Of a stretch of DNA of 64,000 bases, positions 47,395-59,500 are shown one piece after another (the first letter of the stretch is position 1; each line of letters opens with the position of its first letter). Source of the DNA: Botrytis cinerea B05.10 (lineage: Eukaryota > Ascomycota > Leotiomycetes > Helotiales > Sclerotiniaceae); assembly GCF_000143535.2 (NCBI RefSeq), contig NC_037318.1, positions 1,736,001-1,800,000 on the forward strand, given 5' to 3'. The notes beneath the pieces are model-generated. The model was not told the origin of the DNA, searched no databases, and saw only the letters and a list, made by a program, of their open reading frames with translations. The position numbers and the translations under genes are program-made.

Positions 47395-48314
47395 TTTGGA
47401 CTGGATGGTCGTCGTTGATCCAAAGAAATGTATGTGTTGAATACAAGTTGTAGCTCAACGAAAATCACAGTCCTTTTGAAATCGAAGAGAGCCGTGTCTT
47501 ATCTTGTGAATGAATGCCAGGATACAAATGCGAGATTGCCTTGTGAGTGCGTAGGTTCTTCTTCCACAAACTTCGAAAGATATTCCCGAGAAATCAGATC
47601 AATATATTCTCAAACGTCAAACCAGTACTTAAAGTGTATGTAATGTATAGTTACCTGATCGATACGAGATATCTCATCATCTTATGCCCACGCCCACATT
47701 TCGAAATCTGGTTTCTGGTAAGTTGGATGGATGTACATATGTAGGCTGCTGCCCTTCTGCAAAAAAGAAAATGGAACGGGAACAGGTGGAGTAATTTGAA
47801 CGTCATTCTCAATATGTACCAAAAGGATATTGCCTGAATGCGAGTTCACTACTGATTGATTGGCACGTATATGTTGTCACGTTTTATAGCAGGGGCTGGA
47901 TCATATGGCTAATTATATGTCTCTGCATTTATAGATAATGACGATGTTGTTCATGCACACGCATACACACGTGTTGCTGTGGACTAGATTACCTTGTCAT
48001 ATTTGTATATTGTATTTGCATAGAAATATTGTGTGTGAAAGAATGCAGTGAGAGATAGATACATTCTGTCAGAAACGAAGATATACTTTACGTTTGTTTC
48101 CGTCTTGCCCGCCTTGAACAGAGCCACAAGCATTCCATCTAGAGTTCCAGAGAAAACATCCATCGGCAAACTCATCTCAAGATGTCCCGACCATGCAACC
48201 AATCACGGCACACTCCATCTCGCTGACCCCGTATCTTATCCTATTACCTCGGTTTAATTCTCCCCAAGCCATCGAACCAATACTAATATCACGTCCTCCC
48301 CAAAATCCGGGGAA
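47395..48314. promoter_or_regulatory. Divergent promoter region, ceramidase / cytochrome b5 protein
   Basis: 920 bp between two divergent starts. AT-rich, with a CA-rich patch at about 47955-47975 (CACACGCATACACACGTG). No specific binding site can be assigned. Confidence 0.4.
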
Positions 48315-49063
48315 ATGTCCCCTTCTTCTTTCTCCCTCCCCAACATCGGAACTGCCAATATCACAGCCATCATCGCCACATCTTCCCTCTACGCTTACTT
48401 GATCGCACTACATCAACACCAGCAGAAAACATTGTTAGCCGACCAGGAACGTGAGCAAGAACGCGTACGGCTATCTCAATCGCAATCGCAATCGCAATCT
48501 CAGAGACAGAAAAGCCAAACACAACCTCCAAGTTCACGAGGAGGACACGCCGAATCGCAAAGTTCGAGTGGAAGTAGAACACGAAGATATTCTGAGAGTC
48601 AATCGCAGATTGGAAATCGAGACCAGAGACAATACAACAGTTCCACTCCCCAGCCCAATTCAAATACACGCACAACCACATACCGACCCCCCCCTTTCGC
48701 CAAAATGTCCAAAACCTTTTCTCCTTCCGAGGTTGCCGCTCACAAAGATGCTGAAAATGGCATGTACTTAATTATCGATGAGAATGTGTATGATGTTACC
48801 AGTATGTTCTATTTCCCCCCTTTCCCCAATTCTACGCCCCCTTTTCTCCTACGCGTATAATTACTTTGCCCCTTCAACCTACGGCTAAGCTAACCCCCTT
48901 TCCAGATTTCCTTGAAGAACATCCAGGCGGTGCGAAGATTCTCAAACGTGTTGCGGGCAAAGATGCTTCGAAACAGTTTTGGAAATATCATAATGAGAAT
49001 GTGTTGAAGAAATATGGGGAGAAATTGAAGATTGGAGCGGTGGGCGAGAAGGCTAAGTTATAG
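48315..49063 (+). CDS. Cytochrome-b5-domain protein with N-terminal membrane helix
   Basis: Two exons, 48315-48801 and 48906-49063, joining in frame to 214 residues. Residues about 12-32 form one membrane helix (GTANITAIIATSSLYAYLIA). Next is a low-complexity region rich in Gln, Ser and Arg (repeated SQ dipeptides). From residue 131, MSKTFSPSEVAAHKDAENGM opens the b5 fold. It continues with LIIDENVYDVTNFLEEHPGG, where the HPGG His is the first haem ligand and the intron falls two residues before FLEEHP. The second ligand lies in QFWKYHNENVLKKYG. An internal ATG at 48705 would give a soluble b5 of 84 residues, so two forms are possible. The electron partner is unknown. Confidence 0.85.
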
Positions 49064-49691
49064 ATTGATAAATTTTTGAGATGGTTGAGAAGATGACTGG
49101 ATTGGAGTTTGGGTATTGGAAGTTTGGGCAAGGGCAAAGGGGGTGGGGAGTGCAAGCAGAATGTTGTGGAGGAAGTAGATATCGGATGATTATATACATG
49201 CATGCCCATGAGATGAGATGAGATGAGATGAGATGAATTGGGATAATAGAAGGTAACAAGAGATGAGAAGAGAAGATATACGCATACCTGGTATACATAC
49301 ATCAGATGTGTATTGTAGAAAGAATGAGTTCAATAGACAATTTTCGTTCCCTGATCATGTTATTATGTCGTTTGCTGGATTATGAAATCTAGAGCTAGAA
49401 AATGAATGTAAAAAACACCCACATCAAGTGATGGAAGCGAGCTGGGGGTTTGAAAATTCCTCGTCCTGGGTATTCTGTCACTACCTAGGTATTACTGATT
49501 TTTCAGTATGAAAAGAAAACTCTTGTCATTATTCATGTTTCCCTTCCCTTTCCCACCCTCTCATCCCATGGTTATCCATGAATCTCATCCGAAAGCACCG
49601 CAATCTCACAACTCATTCTCACAAGAGTTATCTTGCATTTCTGTAATTATAATTCATCACGTCCTATTTCCCATCTCCACCACCAAATCAC
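49064..49691. other. Convergent intergenic region with ATGAG pentamer repeat
   Basis: A perfect five-copy ATGAG array lies at 49208-49232. Otherwise AT-rich 3' flanks only. Confidence 0.6.
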
Positions 49692-50570
49692 CTAACACAT
49701 CAATCCCCCCAGCATCAACCCCCCACCCAATCCCATCGCTAACGGCAGTCCCGCTCCCCCTCCATACCCCCTCGCATAGCCCCTATTATACGGCATCCCC
49801 GGTCTTCCATACGCACCCATTCCCATCGCATACGGACTTGGTCCAAACGCACCTCCGCCAGGCATAAATGGATTATACCCATATCCACCCGCAGGATACA
49901 TACCCAATCTCGTAGTTCCCGCACCCGCCATTCCGGAGGACGGATAATAACCTCCAGCATTTCTCGGAGGTTCAATATACACATCTTTGCCCTCGCGATC
50001 CTTGCCCAGTAACTGTGGCTCGCCTGTCTGAATCGCCCTGCGCATTGCGTCGCGAATGGCTTGGTGTCGTCGATACATAGCAGCTTCTTCTTCCTCTCGC
50101 TTTTTGCGTCGGGCTTCTCGTTCCGGATGCGTGGAATTGGTTAGTTTGTCTTTCATTTTTCGACCCAGTTTGTGGATTCCGCTGGGATTTTGCTCGTTGG
50201 GACGGGCGTTCTGAGAACGTGCAGGAAGTGCAGAGTCATCATCTGTGCTTTCGGCTTCGAGGTCGGCGTCGCTGGGGACTCGGTGCAGACCTTCTATTTT
50301 TTGACGTTCATTGGGTGGGAGAGAAGAGAGATATTCGTCGTCGTCGTAGGGATGACGCCAGATGGAGCGGGGAGGCGTTTGTCTGGTGTCGACGAAAAAT
50401 TGATGGTCACTTTCTGTGTCGTATTGACGGATCCAGCCAGGAGGAAGAGCGCGCGCTTCGTCTTCCATAGAACGGCGGCTTTGGGGAGGAATACCACTTC
50501 GGGTTTTGTGGGGATGGTTGGGAGTGGCACTCTCGGTGTAAGGTGGTGGTGGTTCGTTGATATTAGACAT
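49692..50570 (-). CDS. WW-domain protein with Gly-rich C-terminus
   Basis: Single exon of 292 residues from the ATG at 50570 (MSNINEPPPPYTES). Residues 42-74 are a WW domain (LPPGWIRQYDTESDHQFFVD ... SIWRHP) with both tryptophans W46 and W71 and final Pro, so it can bind Pro-rich ligands. The N-terminus itself carries a PPPPY motif, a WW ligand. A charged helical region follows (HKLGRKMKDKLTNS, EREARRKKREEEEAAMYRRH). The last 90 residues are Gly/Tyr/Pro-rich with a hydrophobic GLPLAMGLGGGLMLGGLMC end. This layout is shared by fungal WW proteins of unknown role that may act at membranes. Self-binding through PPPPY is plausible but untested. Confidence 0.85.
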   Translation of the reverse strand: MSNINEPPPPYTESATPNHPHKTRSGIPPQSRRSMEDEARALPPGWIRQYDTESDHQFFVDTRQTPPRSIWRHPYDDDEYLSSLPPNERQKIEGLHRVPSDADLEAESTDDDSALPARSQNARPNEQNPSGIHKLGRKMKDKLTNSTHPEREARRKKREEEEAAMYRRHQAIRDAMRRAIQTGEPQLLGKDREGKDVYIEPPRNAGGYYPSSGMAGAGTTRLGMYPAGGYGYNPFMPGGGAFGPSPYAMGMGAYGRPGMPYNRGYARGYGGGAGLPLAMGLGGGLMLGGLMC

Positions 50571-51478
50571 TGTGATGTGATGTGAGATTGTATTGTTTAG
50601 AGATAGGTATCTCAAGCGCTCTTGATGCTCGTATGTAATGATTGTTTTAGGTTTCGTAGGATTTTAATCTGACAGGTTTCAATCATGCAAACTTGTATTG
50701 AATTTCCACAATATATGTAGCAGCAGTTCCTCGAATTTGACCTTACCCCAAACTTGTCTGGGGCAAATGCTCCGAATGACGTCATTAGTAAGTACTCTCC
50801 TGCGGCCACTCACTCTGCACCTATCAATTTATTTATCAATCGCACTCGCCACAGGCATAGCCATTAACGGCGTTTACTAATCAGACAGTTCTGTGGGCGA
50901 TACTGTGGCGGTGCAACATAGCCAGAAACAACAAGGACAAGAATCGTGATGATGGATGTGTGCATTTTGTACCACAGTATCACGAAATCGCAACCGCAAC
51001 TTAAGCTTCCTCACTTAACCTTAGGGTTGCTTTTGTGTCGAGAAACACGCAGTAGATTTCAATCAACGTATTTCTCAACGGCACGCTGAAGACAACCAGT
51101 CGGTATTACTGGCTCAAGGTAAGAGGAATTGGGCAGAAAGTTGCACCAACTAATTAGGATATCAAGGCGTTTGATTCCCTGTGTATGGGATTATATCATG
51201 CGATCCTGCTGATACGGATCTCATACTATCACTTTCTGGCTGGATATGGAAGATTCCTGTTTGTATACACAAGTACAAATGGGAACCTCTGCACTCTTCG
51301 TCGGATACTAGTTTGCAACGGCAAGCCAGAAACTTTGAAGTCTCCACTCCAACTCCGGCTCACACCAGTGAGCAAATTTGGACGAGTCGACCCATCTTGT
51401 CAATGGAAGAGTAGGAGCTGGTTCAAGCTCCCTTATGATAATACTTGATATTCTCTAAACTCGATTTCGTGTGGCACT
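50571..51478. other. Spacer between WW and HET genes
   Basis: Holds the WW gene promoter and the 3' flank of the HET gene. Short frames only. Confidence 0.5.
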
Positions 51479-53671
51479 TTACTCGAGACAGATACGCTGC
51501 CTTGTACATTTTTGAGCAAGATAAAATTCATAATTGAATTTTGAAGGCAACGTTTCCTCAGCAATTAAAGCTCCCTCAACGTTGACGAATATAGGCCTCA
51601 ACAGTGCTTCTATCCCCAAGCAGCCGATCCTTGTGAAACTTTGATCGCTTTTTCGGAGAACTATTACGCTGCGAATACTAAAAGAATCCTCACTATCAAA
51701 ATAATATTTTTTGTCTTTTTCGGCAACAAGAAGACCAAATATTTGATCATCCACTTCAGGCTCCATGTACAGCTTTGAGTGAGTTACGGCGAACAAGCCC
51801 GGGGAAACCTCAAATACGACATGGTGGTCTGAGGTCTGGACATCTAGGTTTAGAAACTTGCCAGTTCCCCGTGATTGCTTGTCGCCGTCAACAATACTTT
51901 GGGTTTGTTTTTGAGTGGCGAACTTGAGTGTGACCATTGGGCCCGTCACATAAAGACGCCTTGTTTTCTGATCGCAGGGATCGATCAAGTTGTCTGGAAA
52001 CTCGAGAAGTATCGGTGCGTATTTCGAGTCGGTGGAACTATATGCACTGGAATCAAATTCATCCCTAAACTTGATACCCCCCTCCCATCCAGACCATGAC
52101 CAACTAGGAAAATCTATTCTTCTTCGTTTAGGACAATTTAGATGCTGCCAATCTAGCATTGTGATGCCTGTTACAAGAGGCAACCCCCAGATGTGACTGG
52201 GAAGGGAAGCAATGCGCGAAGCCGAGCTCATAGTTGACGGTGCTTCCGAGCACGGAGAGATCGGTGTTGTTTTTTGTCGTTCATACTCCGCAAAGACACC
52301 AAGGAAGGCATCGAGGGAATCTTGGGGGTAGGATAGGTTTCGTCGAGTGTACTCAACAATTCGGTCTTGGAGCTGGGTATATTCTCTCAGTGTGGGTGCA
52401 AAAAGTGTTTGCAGAAGATGATAATCGCGCATGAATGCTGCTGCATTAGGAGGGGTAAGCTGCTGCACAGATTCTTCACAGTATCTGCCTCTGCAGTGAT
52501 ACAGCACTCCTCTGTCAGTAAAAACAAGACACCGTGTTGATAGTAGACCCTCTTGGTACGTCCAGCCTCTCTGTGCCCAGGTGGATGCCCTGATAGAGTC
52601 GAGAATGGACGGCAGCTCTAAAAAGGTGCATCCACTAACTTTGGTCTCCATCTGGACTATACGAGGAATAGTATTTATTCCAGGCAGTCCATCAGCAGCC
52701 GTCTTTCCAGCGGCTGCAATTATAGTTACATGAGCCTTAGAATAAATTTCATCCATGGAACGGATCAGTCGGTGTTTATCTGAGTCATTCTGCGGAATGC
52801 ACTATATTGATTCTTTAGCGATTCTTGAACTACGAAGGTCTGGTTGGCAACTCACATATCTGTCAGCCCAAAGAAACCTTAGACCTAGCTTCACGGTGAC
52901 CTTAATGGCGTCCTTGATCACAGCTGGTACTTCGGTGCTAGTGGTGTGTACACCTCCCCAAACGTAAGACAAAGCGACGTAATGAGTTGATTTGGGCGCG
53001 GAAACGAGCGAAATGGTCGTAGAATCAGCCAGACAGTCAATGAAAAGAAGTCCAGGCACAAACAGCGATTGTGTACTAAGGCAATCCGCATGCTTTTGGC
53101 AACATTCTGAGATGGCGTCTCGTATCCAAGTAAAATTATCGATGAATAGTGGGATTTTGAAGTGTGCGGGGTCTTTTCCGGGACCAAGCAGCGCAATATA
53201 TCGATTGCCCTCCGAATAACGCGGTATACCCCTACTTTCATACCAACTGATAATTTGTAGAAGTGCAAGACTTTCTTGAGGGAATACCGGGGGTTTAATC
53301 GCCACTTGGCTTTCAAGGGTCGTGACTAAAAGTTTGTGGACACCCATCAGATCGAGATCGAAACCGTTGATCCTATACTCATCTTTTAAGATGGAAAGAG
53401 TCCGACAACCTCTACACTTTGAATATTCCAGCTCGTTGTAACTCTCATCCAGACTCCGAACGAAACGCACTGGAGTATCACTGCGAACATCGGTATAAGG
53501 TCGTTGACGGGCAAATTCTGGTGGCAGCGGTCGCTCAGCTAGATCTTTCCAATCCACCCGTCGACAGTCCAAACATAGCGAATAGTCTCCGAAACATATA
53601 TTTTTAGCCCGTCTGTAAAAAGTCGGAATGTAGCGACTCGTCTCCGAACGACATCGCTCTAATCCACCCAT
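51479..53671 (-). CDS. HET-domain (heterokaryon incompatibility) protein
   Basis: Two exons, 53671-52856 and 52801-51479, joining in frame to 712 residues. Before the HET core lie two Cys pairs, LCLDCRRVDW and SKCRGCRTLSIL, that look metal-binding. The HET domain begins at about residue 228 with THYVALSYVWGG. It crosses the splice site at RFLWADRY/CIPQNDSDKHR, then MDEIYSKAHVTIIAAAG and STWAQRGWTYQEGLLSTRCL, the three canonical HET blocks. The C-terminal 270 residues have no recognised domain. HET proteins trigger cell death after fusion of genetically unlike hyphae. The N-terminus is uncertain: the open frame extends upstream to a non-ATG codon, and the ATG used lies inside a short duplicated segment. 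It could instead begin in an unseen upstream exon. Confidence 0.82.
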
Positions 53672-54395
53672 CGACAGTCCAAACGTAGCTAATCGTCCTT
53701 GAAGGACCCCTCCAATCGACAATTTCGTTTGATAATTTCTTCTATTTTTGATCCTTCTTACGACTATGCCGAAAGGTGTGTTAAAGTATGTCTTATTATA
53801 CACGCAAGAAAATAATACACAAAATATAATGGATTGATTTTAACAGCCTCGAGGAAGTCAGTAGTCTCGAAGGGGGGTCTTTGAAATTACAAAATGTGGA
53901 AAATATTTATGACCCTGAAATCTGTGTGGAACAACACGTTCAACTCGTGGCGTACTTTTGAGGTAATTGCCGATGGAAGGTTTGTATTGGACCGCATGCG
54001 TTGTCGATGGCGTTTAGTTGATTGGTAGTCCATTGCTCTCACCTGGGGCTTTGAGTTCACAGCCTTATCGTGCCTTGAATCTATCTTTTTGCCAGGGCTA
54101 TGCACGTATGTGACTGTGATTTGATACTTTGTGAATTCATGTTCATTTCCAAGTTGACATGGATACGTGCCATTTCTAATTTCTTTGTGTGGATGTATAT
54201 ACCGCGTTTATATTTAAATATATGACTGCACGAACTCTATCAGATGAACTGCTCTTTGGCATTGGAGAAGATGTGCTTACAATACGAGCTTGAGAGATCG
54301 TACCAATACTGTCATTATTGTATATCAGCAGCGATATAGGAAGACTTAGTAGATAGCACAATAACACAATACATATGTTTTAGTGTAAATGATAG

Positions 54396-54439
<44 letters not shown>

Positions 54440-55335
54440 ACAAGAAGAAGAAGAAGAAGAAGAAGAAGAAGAAGAAGAAGAAGAAAATAAAAAAATAAAA
54501 AAATATAAGCAAGCGAGAAAATTGGGGAGTTACTCCCCCACTTATAAAGCACCAGACTTGTAGACTTGCGGTGCATCGAGTGGGTAGCATGAAGACTACT
54601 TCGATATTGGGGTATAGGATGTAGGATATACATAGTATACCCAGTATACACATCCACACATTCACAAATCGCGCACTCCCTACACTACTAAGTAAACAAC
54701 CAGACAATTCAGCAACCCCCCCACCCCCTTCCCCCCTAAAACATGTCAAAAAGAATCAAGTCAGAGAGGTGATAGGTATAACATTTTCTGTCCGCTATGG
54801 TAACTATCCAAATACCCCTCGTCCATTCCCACACACACAGGTTAAGTAAGTAAGTGAGCAGTAAGTGATTCAGAATCTCAAAGCCCCATTTGGGCAACAC
54901 TTCTTTCCTTCTTTCCCTCCTTTCTTCATTCCTTGCTCCCTAGTATTCTAGTCATAATTCGTGCATCCATCCATCCATTTCTCCAACCAACCAACCAACC
55001 ATTGCTAATCCAAGAACACGTAAAAACTGCCAGCAAACCCATCCATCCATCAATCAATCAATCAAGCCACCAATCCATCATCTTCATCACTATCGCGATG
55101 AAAACCCAAAGAAAGAAAATCTATGATACCCCAAACTAACAAACAGACAAACAAGCAACTCGAGAAGCGCTCTACAAATTTGTATGTCTTATCGGTATTC
55201 CAAAAAAAAAAAAAGTGTGTATGGGTTTCTTCGTTCTCCAAAAACCCCAAATAGCAGTAGAACCTCCATCCATCCATCCCTCCACCCATCCTTATCAAAA
55301 AAACGCCAGAATTGAATTGTAGTAGGTAAACCAAT
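53672..55335. other. Spacer between HET and SIS genes, simple-repeat-rich
   Basis: Includes the TC and AAG microsatellites at 54398-54485 and CATC-type repeats at 54960-55080 and 55266-55290. These probably lie in the SIS gene's 3' flank. No gene is seen. Confidence 0.5.
54398..54485. repeat. Compound microsatellite (TC)19 plus (AAG)14
   Basis: A perfect TC run at 54398-54435 is followed after six bases by an AAG run at 54442-54485. Confidence 0.95.
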
Positions 55336-56544
55336 TTACACTAGGTCTCCAATTTGCAAAACTCCTATAAGTTCGAGATCATCCATGACCGCCAGGATAG
55401 TGTTCTCAGAGTATGCGCAGCTCTTTTCCGAGCCGGATTTTATGTACATTTCCTTTGCAGCAGCGACTTCAGTCTCCGCTGGAATGGTAATCCATCTTGT
55501 GCTTGGAATCATCAAGCCGTTGATAGAAGAAGCTGGCAAATCCATATCGGATTTTCCAAGCTGTTTGATGGAGCGAGGTGGGACGACGATGTCTGTGCCA
55601 CATCTCGCCCACCCGGATTGGGATCCATAAGCTTTGATAAGAAGATCTGCTCCGGTGTTTGGTCCGTTGCCTAGATCTGGCATGTCGGCGAGACAAATGG
55701 CGATATCGGATACTTTTTGGGGTGGTTTGAAGGCGGCGCCAATGGCACCGCCGGGATGGTATTTGGAAAAGATGGTGGAAATGTTTCCGTGGATTTCTCG
55801 GGCAATGACTAGAGCGAGAGCATCTCCTACGGCGATTGCCATCGTGGTAGATGTGGTTGGGGCTGCACAGCCAAATGATACTGTTTCTGGTTCAAAGGTG
55901 GGTGCTGGCAATAGAATAGTCTTTGGTCGACGTCTGATGATTTCGCAATTGGATCGATGTGTGTGGCCGGTCAGGATGATCATTGGGAGGGATGGATCGA
56001 GGTGAGGAAGTAACTCAAGTAATTCGGGGGTTTTGCCCGAGAAGGATACTAGGAGGATGGTATCGTATTTGGTGATAGCTCCAAGATCTCCATGGACAGC
56101 TTCGGTGGCGTGGATAAAAACGGCTTGGATAGCGACACTACGCATTGTGGCGACGAGTTTCTGAGCAATATAGCCACTCTTCCCTACACCGCAAATGACA
56201 AGCTTTCCTCTTTCGCCGATGGATCTTTTAATCGCATCCACAGCATGATTGAATCCATCTCTTGCGACTGGATCGGTATCATATAGCATGGTTAATGATG
56301 AGAGTGATGTAGCTTCTGTACTAAGAACATGGACTGCTCTCGACAAGCGTTGGCTAAAGGGTGGACATCCCTCTTCTATCTCTAGGGGGGTCAATGACAT
56401 CAGGTCGTCCAGTGGAGGAGGAAGTTCGTCGCATGGTGTACTTGGAGTTGGTGGTGATGGGGGAGCTGAAGCCGGAAGGCAGGTATGAGGTGTAGAATTG
56501 AGAAGGTACACCTCACTGTTTTGAACAGGGTGATCGTAAGCCAT
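55336..56544 (-). CDS. SIS-domain sugar-phosphate isomerase (KpsF/GutQ-like)
   Basis: Single exon of 402 residues. After a Pro-rich N-terminal 45 residues, the SIS fold spans about 85-260: KLVICGVGKSGYIAQKLVAT (119-124 is the GVGKSG loop), TEAVHGDLGAI (148-155), LLVSFSGKTPELLELLPHL with the SxSGxT phosphosugar loop (167-172) and TTSTTMAIAVGDALALVIA. This order matches bacterial D-arabinose-5-phosphate isomerases, including the EAVHGDLG and GDALA blocks. The C-terminal 80 residues resemble one half of a CBS pair (TRWITIPAETEVAAAKEMY, ILAVMDDLELIGVLQIGDLV). The bacterial enzyme feeds KDO synthesis, a pathway not expected in fungi, so the actual substrate is unclear. Confidence 0.9.
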   Translation of the reverse strand: MAYDHPVQNSEVYLLNSTPHTCLPASAPPSPPTPSTPCDELPPPLDDLMSLTPLEIEEGCPPFSQRLSRAVHVLSTEATSLSSLTMLYDTDPVARDGFNHAVDAIKRSIGERGKLVICGVGKSGYIAQKLVATMRSVAIQAVFIHATEAVHGDLGAITKYDTILLVSFSGKTPELLELLPHLDPSLPMIILTGHTHRSNCEIIRRRPKTILLPAPTFEPETVSFGCAAPTTSTTMAIAVGDALALVIAREIHGNISTIFSKYHPGGAIGAAFKPPQKVSDIAICLADMPDLGNGPNTGADLLIKAYGSQSGWARCGTDIVVPPRSIKQLGKSDMDLPASSINGLMIPSTRWITIPAETEVAAAKEMYIKSGSEKSCAYSENTILAVMDDLELIGVLQIGDLV

Positions 56545-59500
56545 TGTTGGTATGTGAGGGAAGAAGAAAGGATAAATTTAAATAAATAGTGCGTGATGGT
56601 ATGATATGATATGATGTGATCTGATATTAAGCTTCCAGAGCTGGTTGGTGGTTGATAGACGTTGAACAGCTCCACTGCTTTGAATAAAGGTTTGTATGGC
56701 TTTGAAAAAACAAATCAAGCTAATGTCCGATATGAGAGGTCTTAATTAAAATTGTTAGCCAGAACAAATAAGGATAGGGACTTCAATAACTTTTTTTACC
56801 TTTCGAAATTCGTCGGATGGCCTGGATTATATTCTAGAGTGATATGGTGGACGTGAACGAGTCTAACGAGCTAGAGCGTGGGTAGGAGTTATGACTAGGA
56901 TATCTCAGACGATAGCTCCACGTAATGGGAAGTTTCGGTGCTTCAAATAGAACGAAAAGTGAATCGACGTTTACGGATCATTCTGAAAGCATTGTAGAAT
57001 GGTGCCATAGGGGGGGATTTGGATATAATAAGAGACGAACAAGGTTTGTGTAACAGGTGTTGTGGATATAGTCGATGGGTGGACGACTGTGAAGGAGAGA
57101 AGAGAGGAGGGGGAGGGGGTGGAATACCTTTATTGATAAACAATTTGCAAGGGGGAACCGCTTAGGTGAGGATGAGAGAGTACTGAGCACTGAGCACTGA
57201 GCAGTGGTGCACTTTAGAGGTGGGCCGTGGTTTAAAATTGTCTTGTCTTGATATCGGTATACTAGGCACTAGGTAGTCTCGCCGGGACTGCACAGTCTGT
57301 CTGTCTGTATGTACTTGATAAATTCGATGGATAAGAATACGATTTCTTCGATCTAAATCGATGACCGAGGGGCTTGAGATTAGTTTTTAAATATGATTAG
57401 GATCTTGCCGTTCCTGTCTAGACGAGCTCTAGCTAGGTATGGAAGCTAGAGAAGAAGCACAGAAGATGAATGGACTACGGATGGCAGGGGAGTGAAAGAA
57501 GCTAAAAGGAAAGCCGACGATTAGACTTTCTAAAGTAGGTACTGGGTACATCATGCATGGTAGTAGTTGGTAGCGGTAGGTAGCAGTCGTAAGTAATAGT
57601 TAGTTAGTAGTACCTACAACTGTGAGTAATAGTTGGATGGCATGTATACTGCAAAGTAGTTTATCTAGGTATATCGGCATTGTTGTTAATGGGGTAGATC
57701 CAAGTCCCATGTTTTTCGTATTGATCTTGTTAGTATCATCGATTGCCGGCAATCTCTAATCAGATATTGTACATCTAGCTTTGACGATAAAGGATTCCTT
57801 CCGATTTGAGTCGATTGACTAGCATCCTTATTTATCGAGTATATAGTCGTATTCCGGTAGCCGATTACTAGACAGCTAACGAGTACCTAGTCTTCTGGTG
57901 TAGATTACGTTACAAATCACAATAGCAACCTTTGATGTGAGTAGAATTGAGGGAGTTTAAGTTGGTAGATACAGCATAGGTAGGACCTACCTATCTATCG
58001 ACCTGCTTCCTCCTCACTCACTCTCTTCACTCCCTAGCTCATGCAATTTCTCTTTTACGTCGTTCCAGCACGCAATTTTTACCCTGGTAAGTTGTCACTG
58101 CATTCGGACCCTCAAAATTCCGTGATGTACCCAGTCCTGAGGATTTCTTTGGTCTCTAGTCTCTCGTTTGAAAATTCCTTTGTCCACTATTTCCATTGTG
58201 CCGATGCTCAGGATTCTCCAGTAATTTAAACATGACACCGATGTCTGCGCCGTGATTTGTTGTAATCTACTCACCCAGCGTCACACTATACTCGATGCGA
58301 TTTGCTATAAAGTCATAGCCTCATAGAGTCCATGGTGATTGATTACAAAGGATGGAAAAGTGGTGATGTTGGGATTCCTAGTAATTCCGATCACAGGATA
58401 AAAATGTTGTGCTTTCGTAGTCCGGGGTTTGTAGCATTTCCGAGGCGTGATTGATTGTACGATCGATGATAGCAAGTACTTAACTTTCTTACTTACACGA
58501 GTACGAAATCTTACATGCAGATGTGGAATGGGGCTACGCTGCTGGTATCAAATCATGTCTGATTGAGAGGATGATAGAGATTGGTCGATCAGTCTGCCTC
58601 TGCCCACCCACCTAGTACCGTCTTACCTGATTGATAGATGGATAGATGGATAGATAACTGCATTCATCCAAATTCCTCTTAGCTCTCAAATGCAAGGAAA
58701 AGAGTTCCCAGATTTTGTTTGCAGAGTACCTAGTTAATAGCTTCTTGGCTGTATGATATTTTGGGCTCTTGAGTCTTGAGATCCTTGAGGTACGCGCGAG
58801 TTCCCCTCCCCTTCCCTTCCCACCTCTCGGTTTTGATGCTCTTCCCTCCAGTCTTCGGACGACAAGAATCGATGTGCTTTGACACGTGCCGATGCTATCA
58901 AACCTTCTAGTAATACAATGTGGACCAATGTTTGCGAGTTCTGATAACGATTTGAAGTCATGGCAATTTTGGCGACAGGTCCTAGGGCCTTGAGGCAGGT
59001 ATTATCGAGACACCTTACATTTTGGGAATCAGATATTGCTGCCGGCCAAGGTTCGCAAGGTTGAGATGGGTGTCCGCGTCGGTGTCGTGTCGGCTAACGC
59101 GTGAATTTGAACTTTCCTGTTGACTTGAGACTTGACCTTATACGCACATAGAAACTTTAGCCATGATGATGAATCAAACCCCCATCGTGCAATTTCATAC
59201 AGCAGTGGGATTCGCATTGGGGTTAGGATTGGCATTGGCATCGACATCTACATCAAACCTTGTGCTTAAACTTGCCTCGAAAAGATTTCGAGAATCCACT
59301 TTTGCTTCTTCTCGTGCTTCTTCTTCTATTTTCACCTCCGTGGTGTCGCAACATGAAATCCCTTATCTTTCCCGTTCGTCGTAATCACAAACCCGTCATC
59401 CCCATAATTCCGAAGCAGATTGCCTCTCTTCTCTCGGTTCTCTCACATCCCAAATGTTTGAGCTTCTCGTCGTTCAGACTCCCTTCGATATGTTGGAACA

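Noticed and set aside
59163..59384. 73-codon frame beginning MMMNQTPIVQF
   Set aside because: The hydrophobic start resembles a signal peptide, but the rest is Ser-rich low complexity without conservation evidence.
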